From: Quatrionicoccus australiensis
GTDB taxonomy: Bacteria > Pseudomonadota > Gammaproteobacteria > Burkholderiales > Rhodocyclaceae
Direction of reading: 5' to 3'
Length of the DNA stretch: 64,000 nucleotides
Assembly: GCF_020510525.1 (NCBI RefSeq)
Contig: NZ_CP075188.1
Location: 3,224,001-3,288,000 of the forward strand
Shown here: one piece after another, positions 16,118-24,365 of the stretch
Numbering within the stretch: position 1 is the first letter of the stretch
Layout: each line of letters opens with the position of its first letter
The notes under the pieces: generated by a model
The model's input: the letters and a program-made list of their open reading frames with translations, nothing else
What the model was told of the DNA's origin: nothing
Database searches by the model: none
Position numbers and translations under genes: made by a program

Positions 16118-16249
16118 GGCTGCAATTCCTGGACGGTAAGAATCGCGTAACAATAATAAGCTTCACTGCGACGAATATTGCGCTGGATCAACAATTGTTT
16201 CGGAAACGTATCCGGTTGAATTTGCGAAATAATCCCTTAATCAACCAAA

Positions 16250-16265
16250 GGCCATTTTTGTGCCA
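16250..16265 (-). promoter_or_regulatory. Sigma-54 (-24/-12) promoter of the hox operon
   Basis: On the minus strand TGGCACAAAAATGGCC matches the RpoN consensus TGGCAC-N5-TTGC, with the invariant GG and GC exactly ten bases apart and one mismatch (TGGC for TTGC). Transcription would begin near 16239, leaving a leader of about 120 bases before hoxF. Sigma-54 control by the activator HoxA is established for the Cupriavidus hox operons. An activator site would fall inside the fabI upstream or coding region. Confidence 0.72.
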
Positions 16266-16374
16266 CAATAATGCTGCACCGCCGCATTCGCTCCGGCTTA
16301 ACGATTCGGCAAAGAGCAGTTTTTGGTGCTGCAATGCACAACAAACAAAGCCCGTCCAGGAAAGGTAGAACAGC

Positions 16375-17178
16375 ATGACCACGATCTCCGAACAAAATTC
16401 GACCGCTACTGCCCTCTTGCCGCTCGCCGGCAAAAAAGGCCTGATTACCGGTGTCGCCAATGACAAGTCGATCGCCTTTGCCGTCGCCAAGGCGATCCGT
16501 GCTCTGGGCGGCGAAATTGCCCTGACCTACCAGAATGACAAGACTGCCAAATACACCCAGCCGCTGGCGGAAGCCATTGGTGCCAAGCTGTTCCTGAAGC
16601 TCGACGTGACCGAGGAAGGCAGCCTTGAAGCCGCCATCAAGCAGTGTGGCGACGAATTCGGCGAGATCGACTTTGCCATTCACTCGATGGCCTTCTGCAA
16701 TGGCGACGACCTGCATGGCCGCGTCATCGACACCACCGAAGCCGGTTTCGACTCGGCGATGAACATTTCCTGCCACAGCTTCCTGCGCATGGCCAAGGCG
16801 GTCGAGCCGCTGATGGCACATGGCGGTTCGCTGATCACCATGTCCTACCTCGGTGCCGAACGCGTCGTCCGCAACTATGGCGTCATGGGCATCATCAAGG
16901 CGGCGCTTGAATCGGCTGTCCGCTACATGGCCTACGATCTCGGCCCCAAAGGCATTCGCGTTTTCGCCGTGTCGCCCGGCCCGATCATGACCCGTGCCGC
17001 CTCCGGCATTGCCCACTTCGACAAGCTGCTCGAATCCGATGCCGACAAGGCACCGCTCGGCCGCACCGTCACCATCGACGAAGTCGGCGCACTGACGGCC
17101 TTCCTGTGCACCTCGGGCTCGTCGGGCATGACCGGCCAGACGATCTTCGTCGACGCCGGCGCCCACATCGTCGCCTGA
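16375..17178 (+). CDS. fabI: Enoyl-[acyl-carrier-protein] reductase (NADH), FabI family
   Basis: This 267-residue short-chain dehydrogenase-type enzyme reduces the enoyl double bond in fatty-acid elongation. The cofactor loop is GLITGVANDKSIAFAVA. The catalytic stretch is MSYLGAERVVRNYGVMGIIK, with the Tyr-x6-Lys pair (Y then K in YGVMGIIK) and the second Tyr of FabI (SYLGAER). AGGAAAGG precedes ATG 16375. It stands upstream of a kinase-like/phosphatase pair and a MaoC-phosphotransacylase/acetate kinase pair. In many proteobacteria a FabI paralogue of this sort is annotated beside those genes, so it may serve acyl-CoA storage or turnover and not be the only housekeeping FabI. Confidence 0.9.
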   Translation: MTTISEQNSTATALLPLAGKKGLITGVANDKSIAFAVAKAIRALGGEIALTYQNDKTAKYTQPLAEAIGAKLFLKLDVTEEGSLEAAIKQCGDEFGEIDFAIHSMAFCNGDDLHGRVIDTTEAGFDSAMNISCHSFLRMAKAVEPLMAHGGSLITMSYLGAERVVRNYGVMGIIKAALESAVRYMAYDLGPKGIRVFAVSPGPIMTRAASGIAHFDKLLESDADKAPLGRTVTIDEVGALTAFLCTSGSSGMTGQTIFVDAGAHIVA

Positions 17179-17198
17179 GCCAGCTCGGCACAAGTTAG

Positions 17199-17227
17199 CG
17201 CAAGGCGCAGCCCGTCTGCGTCTTGCG
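17199..17227. repeat. Stem-loop after fabI
   Basis: CGCAAGGCGCAG (17199-17210) pairs with CTGCGTCTTGCG (17216-17227) over 12 bp with one G-U pair and a 5-base loop. No T-tract follows, so it may be a weak or factor-dependent terminator, or an mRNA-stability element between fabI and the kinase-like gene. Confidence 0.55.
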
Positions 17228-17267
17228 GTATGCTTCCGGTGTCTGGGACAACCTGGTGGAGCCGCCT

Positions 17268-17846
17268 ATGGAAACCAACTGCGACCTGATCATCCCCGAT
17301 CCGGTACCTGATCACCCGTTGCTGAATGGCCGCAAGGAGATCGGACGCGGCGAAAACACCATTGTCGTAGACGGCGACATCGTCGATGGCCAGGAACGCG
17401 TCTTCAAGATTCTTTCCTCACCGACCGACTATGCCTATTACACGGCGGAAGACCGCCCGACCGGCCGGCACTTTCCCGTTGTCTATGCCGACCACGGCAC
17501 GGCCGGGCGCTCCAGCCGCGGCTTTCCCTTCCATATCGTCGAAGTCGAAAAACTCTACCCGCTGCCCGGTGGCGGCGATGCCGCTGAAGTGGCAACCAAG
17601 ATCTCGACCTCCTATTTCGATGCCTGCGTGATGTGGCGCAACCTGGCCCAGGACATGGGCCGCATTGCCCTGCATCACCTTGTCGTCACGCCGATGGGCT
17701 GGACCGAAACGGTCCGCGACTCACTCAAGGCACTGGAAGACTTCTCGAGTGAATATGGCGCCCTGCCCGACCTCATCAAGTCCGACAACCTGATGATGCG
17801 CAAGGACGGCACGCTGGTCTTTTCCGACCCGGTCTTCATGGAATGA
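17268..17846 (+). CDS. Small protein-kinase-like fold protein (192 aa), function unknown
   Basis: This soluble protein has traces of a kinase fold in the right order: a glycine-rich loop EIGRGENTIVV (about residues 24-34), VFKILSS with a possible ATP-binding Lys47, and a hinge-like HIVEVEKLYPL (about 89-99). Then comes PDLIKSDNLMMRKDGTLVFS (167-186), with Asn174 of the catalytic loop, and Asp187 (SDPVF) in the DFG position. The catalytic-loop spacing has one residue more than D-x4-N, so it may be an atypical or inactive kinase. The chosen ATG 17268 gives a plausible N-terminus; 15 upstream residues are possible. Short kinase-like proteins ending in a DGTLV-x-x-DPV block occur in phages and bacteria. 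The assignment is by motif only. A Cys-dependent phosphatase gene follows 52 bases downstream. Confidence 0.6.
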   Translation: METNCDLIIPDPVPDHPLLNGRKEIGRGENTIVVDGDIVDGQERVFKILSSPTDYAYYTAEDRPTGRHFPVVYADHGTAGRSSRGFPFHIVEVEKLYPLPGGGDAAEVATKISTSYFDACVMWRNLAQDMGRIALHHLVVTPMGWTETVRDSLKALEDFSSEYGALPDLIKSDNLMMRKDGTLVFSDPVFME

Positions 17847-17898
17847 CGCGCAACGGTCGACCTTCAATTTCAGCCCATTTTCCCGCCGGCATCCGCAC

Positions 17899-18387
17899 AT
17901 GACCATCAATCACGTTTGTTACGCTTCGCGCGAGCTCGCCGAGTCGCTCGCCGGCAATCCGTACATGGCAGTGATCTCGATCACCGATCCCGGCACGCCG
18001 GATGCAAAACTCGACCCGATGTTCCAGCACGTATTGCGCCTGTCGTTCTACGATGCCGTCCCGGCCGATGAATACCTGCCCGCTCCCATTCCCGGCATGT
18101 TCGACTATCCGATCGCGCGCCGCATCAGCAACTTCGTCGGCGAATTGCATAGCGCGCCATTCGAGATCTCGATGATGGTGCACTGCGAATACGGCGTCAG
18201 CCGCTCGGCGGCGGTTGCCCTTTTTGTCGAAGCCTTTTCCGGCGCCCCGCTGGCCGCCCGCGAATTCACCTATGAGGCGAACCAGTGGGTAATCGACCAG
18301 CTCTCGCAATTGCACCCGGAATTGCTGATCGAGGCGCCGCCCAAAACCCTGGCCCACGATCGCCGTACGGCGCCACGCGCTGCCTGA
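17899..18387 (+). CDS. Dual-specificity/tyrosine phosphatase-like protein (Cys-x5-Arg)
   Basis: The 162-residue protein carries the phosphatase signature VHCEYGVSRSAA, with catalytic Cys96 and Arg102 (HCx5R), a Ser after the Arg, and an upstream acidic loop (SFYDAVPADEYLP) that could supply the general acid. It is like short bacterial DSP/PTP-type enzymes and has no signal or membrane segment. It lies between a kinase-like gene and the MaoC-phosphotransacylase fusion, which suggests reversible phosphorylation of a nearby metabolic enzyme. That is inference. A separate sigma-70 promoter starts the next gene, so the pair may be transcribed with fabI. Confidence 0.78.
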   Translation: MTINHVCYASRELAESLAGNPYMAVISITDPGTPDAKLDPMFQHVLRLSFYDAVPADEYLPAPIPGMFDYPIARRISNFVGELHSAPFEISMMVHCEYGVSRSAAVALFVEAFSGAPLAAREFTYEANQWVIDQLSQLHPELLIEAPPKTLAHDRRTAPRAA

Positions 18388-18451
18388 GCGGATAGCCGGC
18401 AACCAATCAGGAATCGCGTCAGGCAGCCCATGACAAAACTCACCGGCGCAA

Positions 18452-18480
18452 TTGTTTGCTGCACTGCAACACCCTATACT
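18452..18480 (+). promoter_or_regulatory. Sigma-70 promoter for the MaoC-Pta/ackA pair
   Basis: TTGTTT (18452-18457) and TATACT (18475-18480) are separated by exactly 17 bases and lie 52 bases before the ATG of the MaoC-phosphotransacylase gene. Transcription would start near 18487. Confidence 0.65.
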
Positions 18481-18532
18481 GGAGCGCTGCCGGCAGACAT
18501 TCGGAAAACCGCTTTTTTTGGGAAACAAGAGC

Positions 18533-19951
18533 ATGCATGAGAGCCACGAACAACGTTATCTCGTCAATCGCACCTACGATGAAATCCGCATTGGCGATGC
18601 ATCCAGCCTGACCCGCACCCTGCGTCCGGAAGACGTCAAGCTTTTTGCCATTCTGACCGGCGACATCAACCCGAGCATCGTCGATCCGCAATATTCCGAA
18701 AGCGGCATGTTCCGCGAGGTGATTGCCCACGGCATGTGGAGCGGCTCGCTGATCTCGACCGTACTCGGCACCCAGTTTCCCGGTCCGGGCACCATTCTGG
18801 TCGATCAGGCACTGCATTTCGCACGCCCGGTGACGATCGGCGACACGATCACGATCACTGTCACCGCCAAACAGAAGTTCGATCACAACCGGCATGTCAT
18901 TTTCGACTGCGTGTGCACCAATCAGGAAGGCCTGCAAGTCGTGCGCGGCACGGCCGAAGTGCTGGCCCCGGCGGAAAAGGTCACGCACATGCAGGCCGTG
19001 CATATGCCGGAAATCCGCATCGACGACAAATACGAGCGCTATACCCAGCTGCTGTCCCGGGTCAAGGGCCTGGAACCGATCCCGACCGCGGTCGCTCACC
19101 CCTGTGACCGGGAATCACTGAAAGGTCCGGTCATTGCCTTCCAGGCCGGCATCATCGAACCCATCCTGGTCGGCCCCGAGTCAAAGATTCGCTCGGTTGC
19201 CGAAGAATTCGGCATCGACCTGCACGGCATCCGCATCGTCAACGCGGCGCACAGCCACGACTCGGCGGCCATCGCCGTCTCGCTGGTCCGTACCGGCGAT
19301 GCCGAAGCCCTGATGAAGGGCAGTCTGCACACCGACGAACTGATGGGCGAGGTGGTTTCCCGAGCCAACGGCTTGCGCACCTCGCGCCGGATCAGCCACG
19401 TTTTCGTCATGGACGTGCCGACCTACCACCGGCCGCTGCTGATCACCGATGCGGCAATCAATATCGCGCCGACCCTGGAAGAAAAGGTCGACATCATCCA
19501 GAACGCCATCGAACTGGCGCACATCATCGGCATCCCGGAACCAAAGGTCGCCATCCTGTCGGCGGTCGAGACGGTCAACCCGAAAATCCAGTCCACTCTG
19601 GACGCCGCCGCCCTGTGCAAGATGGCCGACCGCGGCCAGATTCGCGGCGGCATCCTGGATGGCCCGCTTGCCTTCGACAATGCCGTTTCCATCGTCGCCG
19701 CCAAGACCAAGGGCATCAAGTCCGCGGTTGCCGGCCACGCCGAAATCCTCGTCGTGCCCGATCTCGAATCCGGCAACATGGTTGCCAAGCAGCTCGAATA
19801 TCTCGCCAACGCCCTGACTGCCGGCATCGTGCTCGGCACCCGGGTCCCCATAGTGCTGACCAGCCGCGCTGACTCGGCCGAAACCCGCACGGCTTCATGC
19901 GTCATCGCCGCATTGATTGCCCACGCCAACCGCAACAAAGGAAACGCCTGA
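18533..19951 (+). CDS. Bifunctional MaoC-type enoyl-CoA hydratase / phosphate acyltransferase fusion
   Basis: The 472-residue protein fuses a hot-dog MaoC domain (about residues 10-140; GDINPSIVDPQYSESGMF, AHGMWSGSLIS) to a phosphotransacetylase/phosphotransbutyrylase domain (about 150-472; IEPILVGPESKI, RISHVFVMDVPTYHRPLLITDAA split by residues, GGILDGPLAFDNA). It could hydrate an enoyl-CoA and exchange acyl-CoA for acyl-phosphate. It is followed at once by acetate kinase, so acyl-phosphate can be turned into acid plus ATP. ATG 18533 is preceded by a purine-rich GGGAAACAAGAG. Annotated fusions of this kind are common in alpha- and betaproteobacteria. The chain-length preference cannot be read here. 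Confidence 0.85.
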   Translation: MHESHEQRYLVNRTYDEIRIGDASSLTRTLRPEDVKLFAILTGDINPSIVDPQYSESGMFREVIAHGMWSGSLISTVLGTQFPGPGTILVDQALHFARPVTIGDTITITVTAKQKFDHNRHVIFDCVCTNQEGLQVVRGTAEVLAPAEKVTHMQAVHMPEIRIDDKYERYTQLLSRVKGLEPIPTAVAHPCDRESLKGPVIAFQAGIIEPILVGPESKIRSVAEEFGIDLHGIRIVNAAHSHDSAAIAVSLVRTGDAEALMKGSLHTDELMGEVVSRANGLRTSRRISHVFVMDVPTYHRPLLITDAAINIAPTLEEKVDIIQNAIELAHIIGIPEPKVAILSAVETVNPKIQSTLDAAALCKMADRGQIRGGILDGPLAFDNAVSIVAAKTKGIKSAVAGHAEILVVPDLESGNMVAKQLEYLANALTAGIVLGTRVPIVLTSRADSAETRTASCVIAALIAHANRNKGNA

Positions 19952-19952
19952 C

Positions 19953-21128
19953 ATGCAACAGGGTATTCTCACCATCAACGCCGGCTCTTCGTCGATCAAG
20001 TTCGCACTCTTCCCGCTTGCCCATCCCATCCTGTCGGTCGCGGAAGTCTCGGGCCAGATTGACGGCATCGGTGCCGAAGACACCAAGCTGGTTGCCAAGA
20101 ACCGCGCCGGCAAGCTGATCGCCGAGGAATCGCTGGGCAAGGTCAATCACGACCAGTCCTTCGACGCCCTGCTCAACTGGTTTACCGCCAGCCACCAGAA
20201 CTGGGAAATCGTCGCCGTCGGCCACCGCGTCGTGCATGGCGGCGAGCACTATTCAAAGCCGATCGTCGTCACGCCGCATGTGCTCACCCGGCTGACCAGT
20301 TATTTCCCGCTTGCGCCGCTGCACCAGCCGCACAACGTTGCCGGCATTCTCGCGCTGCAGGCCTTGCTGCCCGAAGTGCCGCAGATCGCCTGCTTCGACA
20401 CCGCCTTCCATCGCAGCCAGCCCGACGTCGCCCAGATCTTCGGCCTGCCCCGCTCGATCACCGCCGAAGGCGTCAGGCGCTACGGCTTTCACGGCCTGTC
20501 CTACGAGTACATCGCGCGCGCCCTGCCGCAGCATTCGCGGCGGGCCGACGGCCGCGTCGTTGTCGCCCACCTCGGCAACGGCGCCAGCATGGCGGCCATG
20601 GTCAATCGCAAGTGCGTCGCCACGACGCTCGGCTTTTCGACCATCGACGGCCTGGTGATGGGTACCCGCTGCGGCAACCTCGACCCCGGCGTCATCCTGC
20701 ACCTGATGGAAACCAAGGGCCTCAGCGTCAAGGACATGACCAAGATGCTCTACAAGGAATCCGGTCTGCTTGGCGTTTCCGGCATCTCGCAGGACATGCG
20801 CACCCTGCTCTCTTCCGACAAGCCGGAAGCCGAGGAAGCGGTTAACCTGTTCTGCTACCGAATTGCCCGCGAGCTTGGCTCGCTGGTTGCAGCGGCTGGC
20901 GGTATCGATGCCCTGGTATTCACCGGCGGCATCGGCGAACACGCCGCGGAAGTCCGTCGCCGCGTCTGTCTGCTGTCGGAGTGGCTGGGCATCCGCGTCA
21001 ATCCGGAAGCCAACGCCCGTCACGATCTGAATATTGCCGCCGGCACCAGCAGTGTCGACGTGCTGGTCATTCCGACCAACGAAGAGTGGATGATGGCGCA
21101 TCACGCACAGACCCTGCTCGCCCTTTAA
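19953..21128 (+). CDS. ackA: Acetate (short-chain acid) kinase
   Basis: This 391-residue kinase has the family signature ILTINAGSSSIKFALF at the N-terminus, the histidine motif VGHRVVHGG, the substrate/phosphate loops RYGFHGLSYEY and VAHLGNGAS, GTRCGNLDPG, and the C-terminal VFTGGIGEHAA. It interconverts acyl-phosphate plus ADP with carboxylate plus ATP. It starts one base after the MaoC-phosphotransacylase stop, so the two are coupled. A strong terminator follows. In this family acetate and propionate are usual substrates, and butyrate is possible given the upstream domain. Confidence 0.92.
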   Translation: MQQGILTINAGSSSIKFALFPLAHPILSVAEVSGQIDGIGAEDTKLVAKNRAGKLIAEESLGKVNHDQSFDALLNWFTASHQNWEIVAVGHRVVHGGEHYSKPIVVTPHVLTRLTSYFPLAPLHQPHNVAGILALQALLPEVPQIACFDTAFHRSQPDVAQIFGLPRSITAEGVRRYGFHGLSYEYIARALPQHSRRADGRVVVAHLGNGASMAAMVNRKCVATTLGFSTIDGLVMGTRCGNLDPGVILHLMETKGLSVKDMTKMLYKESGLLGVSGISQDMRTLLSSDKPEAEEAVNLFCYRIARELGSLVAAAGGIDALVFTGGIGEHAAEVRRRVCLLSEWLGIRVNPEANARHDLNIAAGTSSVDVLVIPTNEEWMMAHHAQTLLAL

Positions 21129-21146
21129 CAAAAATATTTTCACCGC

Positions 21147-21184
21147 AAGCCCCGGTCGCGAAAGCCGCCGGGGCTTTGTTTTTT
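21147..21184 (+). terminator. Rho-independent terminator after ackA
   Basis: AAGCCCCGG (21147-21155) pairs with CCGGGGCTT (21168-21176) over a 12-base loop and is followed by TGTTTTTT. It separates ackA from the ribonucleotide reductase gene. Confidence 0.88.
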
Positions 21185-21230
21185 CGGGCTTTTCAGCAGC
21201 ATGACAAGGGGGTTGCATGACCGGCACAGA

Positions 21231-21277
21231 ACCCCGTATCTAGTCAACGGATTGTATTGACCTACTAGATATAGTAG
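21231..21277 (+). promoter_or_regulatory. Tandem NrdR boxes upstream of nrdJ
   Basis: Box 1 is ACCCCGTATCTAGTCA (21231-21246) and box 2 is the perfect dyad CTACTAGATATAGTAG (21262-21277). Both partly match the NrdR consensus (acaCwAtATaTwGtgt), and they begin exactly 31 bases apart, the three-turn spacing characteristic of NrdR pairs. They lie 61-108 bases before the start codon of a ribonucleotide reductase, the usual NrdR target. The match of box 1 is weaker than that of box 2. Confidence 0.7.
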
Positions 21278-21338
21278 ATTGTTGGTCATTCAAAAAATCA
21301 ACAAACCAATCAATGCACACAATGCTGAGGAGCAAAAA

Positions 21339-24242
21339 TTGAGCCCAGTCGCCGAACAACTGTCACTGACCGACATTCCAGCCGCACCCGAATTCGCCCC
21401 GCTCGCCGAGCAGGAAATCTCGGCTGAAGTCCTGATCGAGAAGTACGCCAAAGGCAAGGAAACCAACGTTCACGACGTTCGTCGTCGCGTCGCCTACGCC
21501 CTGGCCCAGATCGAGCCGGAAAAGGATCGCGCGCACTGGGAGTCGAAGTTCCTGTGGGCCCAGGAAAACGGTTTCATCCCGGCCGGCCGCATCAATTCCG
21601 CCGCCGGTACCGATCTGCAGGCAACCCTGATCAACTGCTTCGTGCAACCGGTCGGCGATTCCATCGTCGAAAACACCGACGGCAAGCCGGGCATCTACAC
21701 CGCCCTCGCCCAGGCCGCGGAAACCATGCGCCGCGGTGGCGGCGTCGGCTACGACTTCTCCTCGATCCGGCCGCAGGGCGCCCGCGTCAAGGGCACCCAG
21801 TCGCGCGCCTCCGGCCCGGTGTCGTACATGCGCGTCTTCGACCGCTCCTGCGAAACCGTCGAGTCCGCCGGCGCCCGCCGTGGTGCCCAGATGGGCGTGC
21901 TGCGTTGCGATCATCCGGATATCGAGGAATTCATCCACGCCAAGGACAAGGGCGACCTGACCAACTTCAATATCTCGATCGGCGTCACCGATGCCTTCAT
22001 GGAAGCGGTCGACTGCGATGGCGACGTCGAATTGACCCATCGCGCCGAACCGAATGGCGACATGAAGTCCTCCGGCGCCTTCCAGCGTGAAGATGGCCTG
22101 TGGGTCTATCGCAAGGTACGCACCCGCGATCTGTGGGACCAGGTCATGAAGTCGACCTACGACCACGCCGAACCGGGCATCCTGTTCCTCGATCGCATGA
22201 ACAAGGACAACAACCTCAATTACTGCGAAGTCATCGAGGCAACCAACCCCTGTGCCGAACAGCCGCTACCGCCGTATGGCTGCTGCTGCCTGGGTTCGAT
22301 CAATCTGACCCTGTTCGTGCGTCACCCGTTCTCCGAACAGGCCGCGTTCGATTTCGACGAATTCGCCGAGGTCTGCCGCGTCTCGACCCGCATGCTCGAC
22401 AACGTGCTCGATGCCACGCACTGGCCGCTTGAGCGCCAGCAGCAGGAAGCCGCCAACAAGCGTCGCGTCGGTCTCGGCTTCACTGGCCTGGGCGATGCGC
22501 TGGCCATGCTGCGCCTGCGCTACGACAAGCCGGAAGCCCGTGCCATGGCCACCCGCATCACCGAGCACATGCGCGATTCCGCCTACCTGTACTCGGTCGA
22601 ACTGGCCAAGGAACGCGGCGCCTTCCCGCTGTTCAATGCCGAACTGTATCTGTCCGGTGGCAACTTCGCGTCCCGCCTGCCGGGCGACGTCAAGGCCGAG
22701 ATCCGCAAGCACGGCCTGCGCAATTCGCACCTGCTGTCGATCGCCCCGACCGGCACCATTTCGCTGGCCTTCGCCGACAACGCATCGAACGGTATCGAGC
22801 CGCCTTTCTCCTGGACCTACAGCCGCAAGAAGCGCATGCCGGACGGCACGCTGAAAGAGTACTCGGTTGAGGATTACGCCTGGCGCTTGTACAAGCACCT
22901 TGGCGGCGATGTCAGCAAGCTGCCCGAGTACTTCGTCACCGCCCTGGAAATCTCGGCTGCCGCGCACAAGGACATGGTTGCTGCCGTTGCGCCGCATATC
23001 GACACCGCCATCTCGAAAACGGTCAACGTACCGGGCGACTACCCCTACGAAGACTTCCAGGATCTCTACATGAGCGCCTGGAAATCCGGCCTCAAGGGTC
23101 TGGCTACCTATCGTCCGAACAGCATCCTGGGTTCCGTTCTCTCCGTCACGCCGGAGCCGAGCAAGGCCGAAGCCGCTGCTGCCGCCGATGCCAAGTCGCC
23201 ACAGGATTTCGTCTCCGACGCCAACCGTCGCCTGTCGATCAAGAACCTGCCGGCACCGGTGCTCTCCAGCCTGCGCTGGCCGGGCCGCCCGAACCTGCCG
23301 GAAGGCAACCTGTGCTGGACCTACATGCTTGACTCGCCGATCGGCAAGTTTGCGCTGTTCGTCGGCCACGTCGAACCGGAAGGCCGTGCCTGGCCGTTCG
23401 AAGTCTGGGCCAACGGCCCGGCCGAACCGCGTGGCTTGGGTGCCGTTGCCAAGACCCTGTCGATGGACATGCGCGCCAACGATCACGGCTGGCTGGAAAT
23501 GAAACTGGATGCCCTGGCCAAGACGCCGGGCGACTCCTTCGAACTGCCGATGCCGCCGCATGGCGAACGCAAGCGCGTGCCGTCGGTCGTCTCGGCAATG
23601 GCCCAGATCATCCGCTGGCGTTGCGAACAGCTCGGCGCCTTCAAGCATGACGGCCCGACGCCGGTGAAGGATGCCCTGTTCAGCGCCAAGGAACCGAAGA
23701 CCGGCACCGACGGCACGCTGTCCTGGACGGTCGACGTGACCAATCCCTCAAGCGGCGAAGACTTCGTGCTCGGCCTCAAGGAAATCACGCTGCCGGATGG
23801 CGTCACCCGCCCCTACTCGATGTGGCTGGCCGGCAACTACCCGCGCGCCCTCGACGGCCTGTGCAAGCTGCTGTCGCTCGACATGCGCGTGCTCGACCCG
23901 GCCTGGATCGGCATGAAGCTGCGCAAGCTGCTCGACTACCCGGAACCGCTCGGCGACTTCATGGCCTTCGTACCGGGTTCGCGCAAGCAGCAGACCTATC
24001 CGTCCACGGTCGCCTACATCGCCAACCTGATCATCCATCGCTACTCGATGCTCGGCATCCTCGATGACAAGGGCTTCCCGCTCCAGCAGATGGGCATCCT
24101 TGAAGCGCCGGAAGACAGTTCCAGCAACAAGGTGCTGCCGACGCAGGGCAAGCTCTGTGGCGAGTGCGGCAACCACACGATGATCCGCAAGGATGGCTGT
24201 GACTTCTGTACAGCCTGCGGCGCAGTCGGAACCTGCGGCTGA
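21339..24242 (+). CDS. nrdJ: Adenosylcobalamin-dependent (class II) ribonucleotide reductase
   Basis: This 967-residue enzyme converts ribonucleotides to deoxyribonucleotides with B12 as radical generator. The N-terminal core has the active-site Cys in LINCFVQPV, the motif GRINSAAGT, the thiyl/glutamate loop [18 protein letters not shown] and the substrate-binding [10 protein letters not shown]. Two related C-terminal repeats follow ([17 protein letters not shown] and [22 protein letters not shown]-type), then a Cys-rich tail [20 protein letters not shown] likely used for reduction by thioredoxin. I chose TTG 21339 because AGGAG lies seven bases upstream; another in-frame TTG 20 codons earlier has no such site. 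Class II enzymes do not need oxygen, which suits a facultative lifestyle. Confidence 0.93.
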   Translation: MSPVAEQLSLTDIPAAPEFAPLAEQEISAEVLIEKYAKGKETNVHDVRRRVAYALAQIEPEKDRAHWESKFLWAQENGFIPAGRINSAAGTDLQATLINCFVQPVGDSIVENTDGKPGIYTALAQAAETMRRGGGVGYDFSSIRPQGARVKGTQSRASGPVSYMRVFDRSCETVESAGARRGAQMGVLRCDHPDIEEFIHAKDKGDLTNFNISIGVTDAFMEAVDCDGDVELTHRAEPNGDMKSSGAFQREDGLWVYRKVRTRDLWDQVMKSTYDHAEPGILFLDRMNKDNNLNYCEVIEATNPCAEQPLPPYGCCCLGSINLTLFVRHPFSEQAAFDFDEFAEVCRVSTRMLDNVLDATHWPLERQQQEAANKRRVGLGFTGLGDALAMLRLRYDKPEARAMATRITEHMRDSAYLYSVELAKERGAFPLFNAELYLSGGNFASRLPGDVKAEIRKHGLRNSHLLSIAPTGTISLAFADNASNGIEPPFSWTYSRKKRMPDGTLKEYSVEDYAWRLYKHLGGDVSKLPEYFVTALEISAAAHKDMVAAVAPHIDTAISKTVNVPGDYPYEDFQDLYMSAWKSGLKGLATYRPNSILGSVLSVTPEPSKAEAAAAADAKSPQDFVSDANRRLSIKNLPAPVLSSLRWPGRPNLPEGNLCWTYMLDSPIGKFALFVGHVEPEGRAWPFEVWANGPAEPRGLGAVAKTLSMDMRANDHGWLEMKLDALAKTPGDSFELPMPPHGERKRVPSVVSAMAQIIRWRCEQLGAFKHDGPTPVKDALFSAKEPKTGTDGTLSWTVDVTNPSSGEDFVLGLKEITLPDGVTRPYSMWLAGNYPRALDGLCKLLSLDMRVLDPAWIGMKLRKLLDYPEPLGDFMAFVPGSRKQQTYPSTVAYIANLIIHRYSMLGILDDKGFPLQQMGILEAPEDSSSNKVLPTQGKLCGECGNHTMIRKDGCDFCTACGAVGTCG

Positions 24243-24260
24243 GTTCAGGCTGCAACAAAG

Positions 24261-24292
24261 AAAACGCCCCGGAAAACCGGGGCGTTTTGCAT
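24261..24292 (+). terminator. Rho-independent terminator after nrdJ
   Basis: AAAACGCCCCGG and CCGGGGCGTTTT form a 12-bp stem around AAAA (24261-24288), with the T-run in the right arm, 19 bases after the nrdJ stop. Confidence 0.9.
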
Positions 24293-24324
24293 TTCTGGGC
24301 AGGAAAACCTGAATCCGGAATTCA

Positions 24325-24356
24325 GCCTTTTCCAGCGGTCGACCGCTGGAAAAGGC
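24325..24356. repeat. Perfect 32-bp palindrome between nrdJ and the Nudix gene
   Basis: GCCTTTTCCAGCGGTC is followed at once by its reverse complement, giving a perfect dyad with no spacer around GGTCGACC. It sits just beyond the Nudix stop (on the minus strand, with an A/T run close by). It may be a terminator or recombination-type element. A shorter dyad with a similar GTCGAC core occurs at 56583-56601. Confidence 0.6.
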
Positions 24357-24365
24357 CATTTTTGC

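Noticed and set aside
21129..21338. Cobalamin riboswitch before the B12-dependent reductase
   Set aside because: The leader is short and holds only the ackA terminator and NrdR-type boxes; no B12 box is seen.
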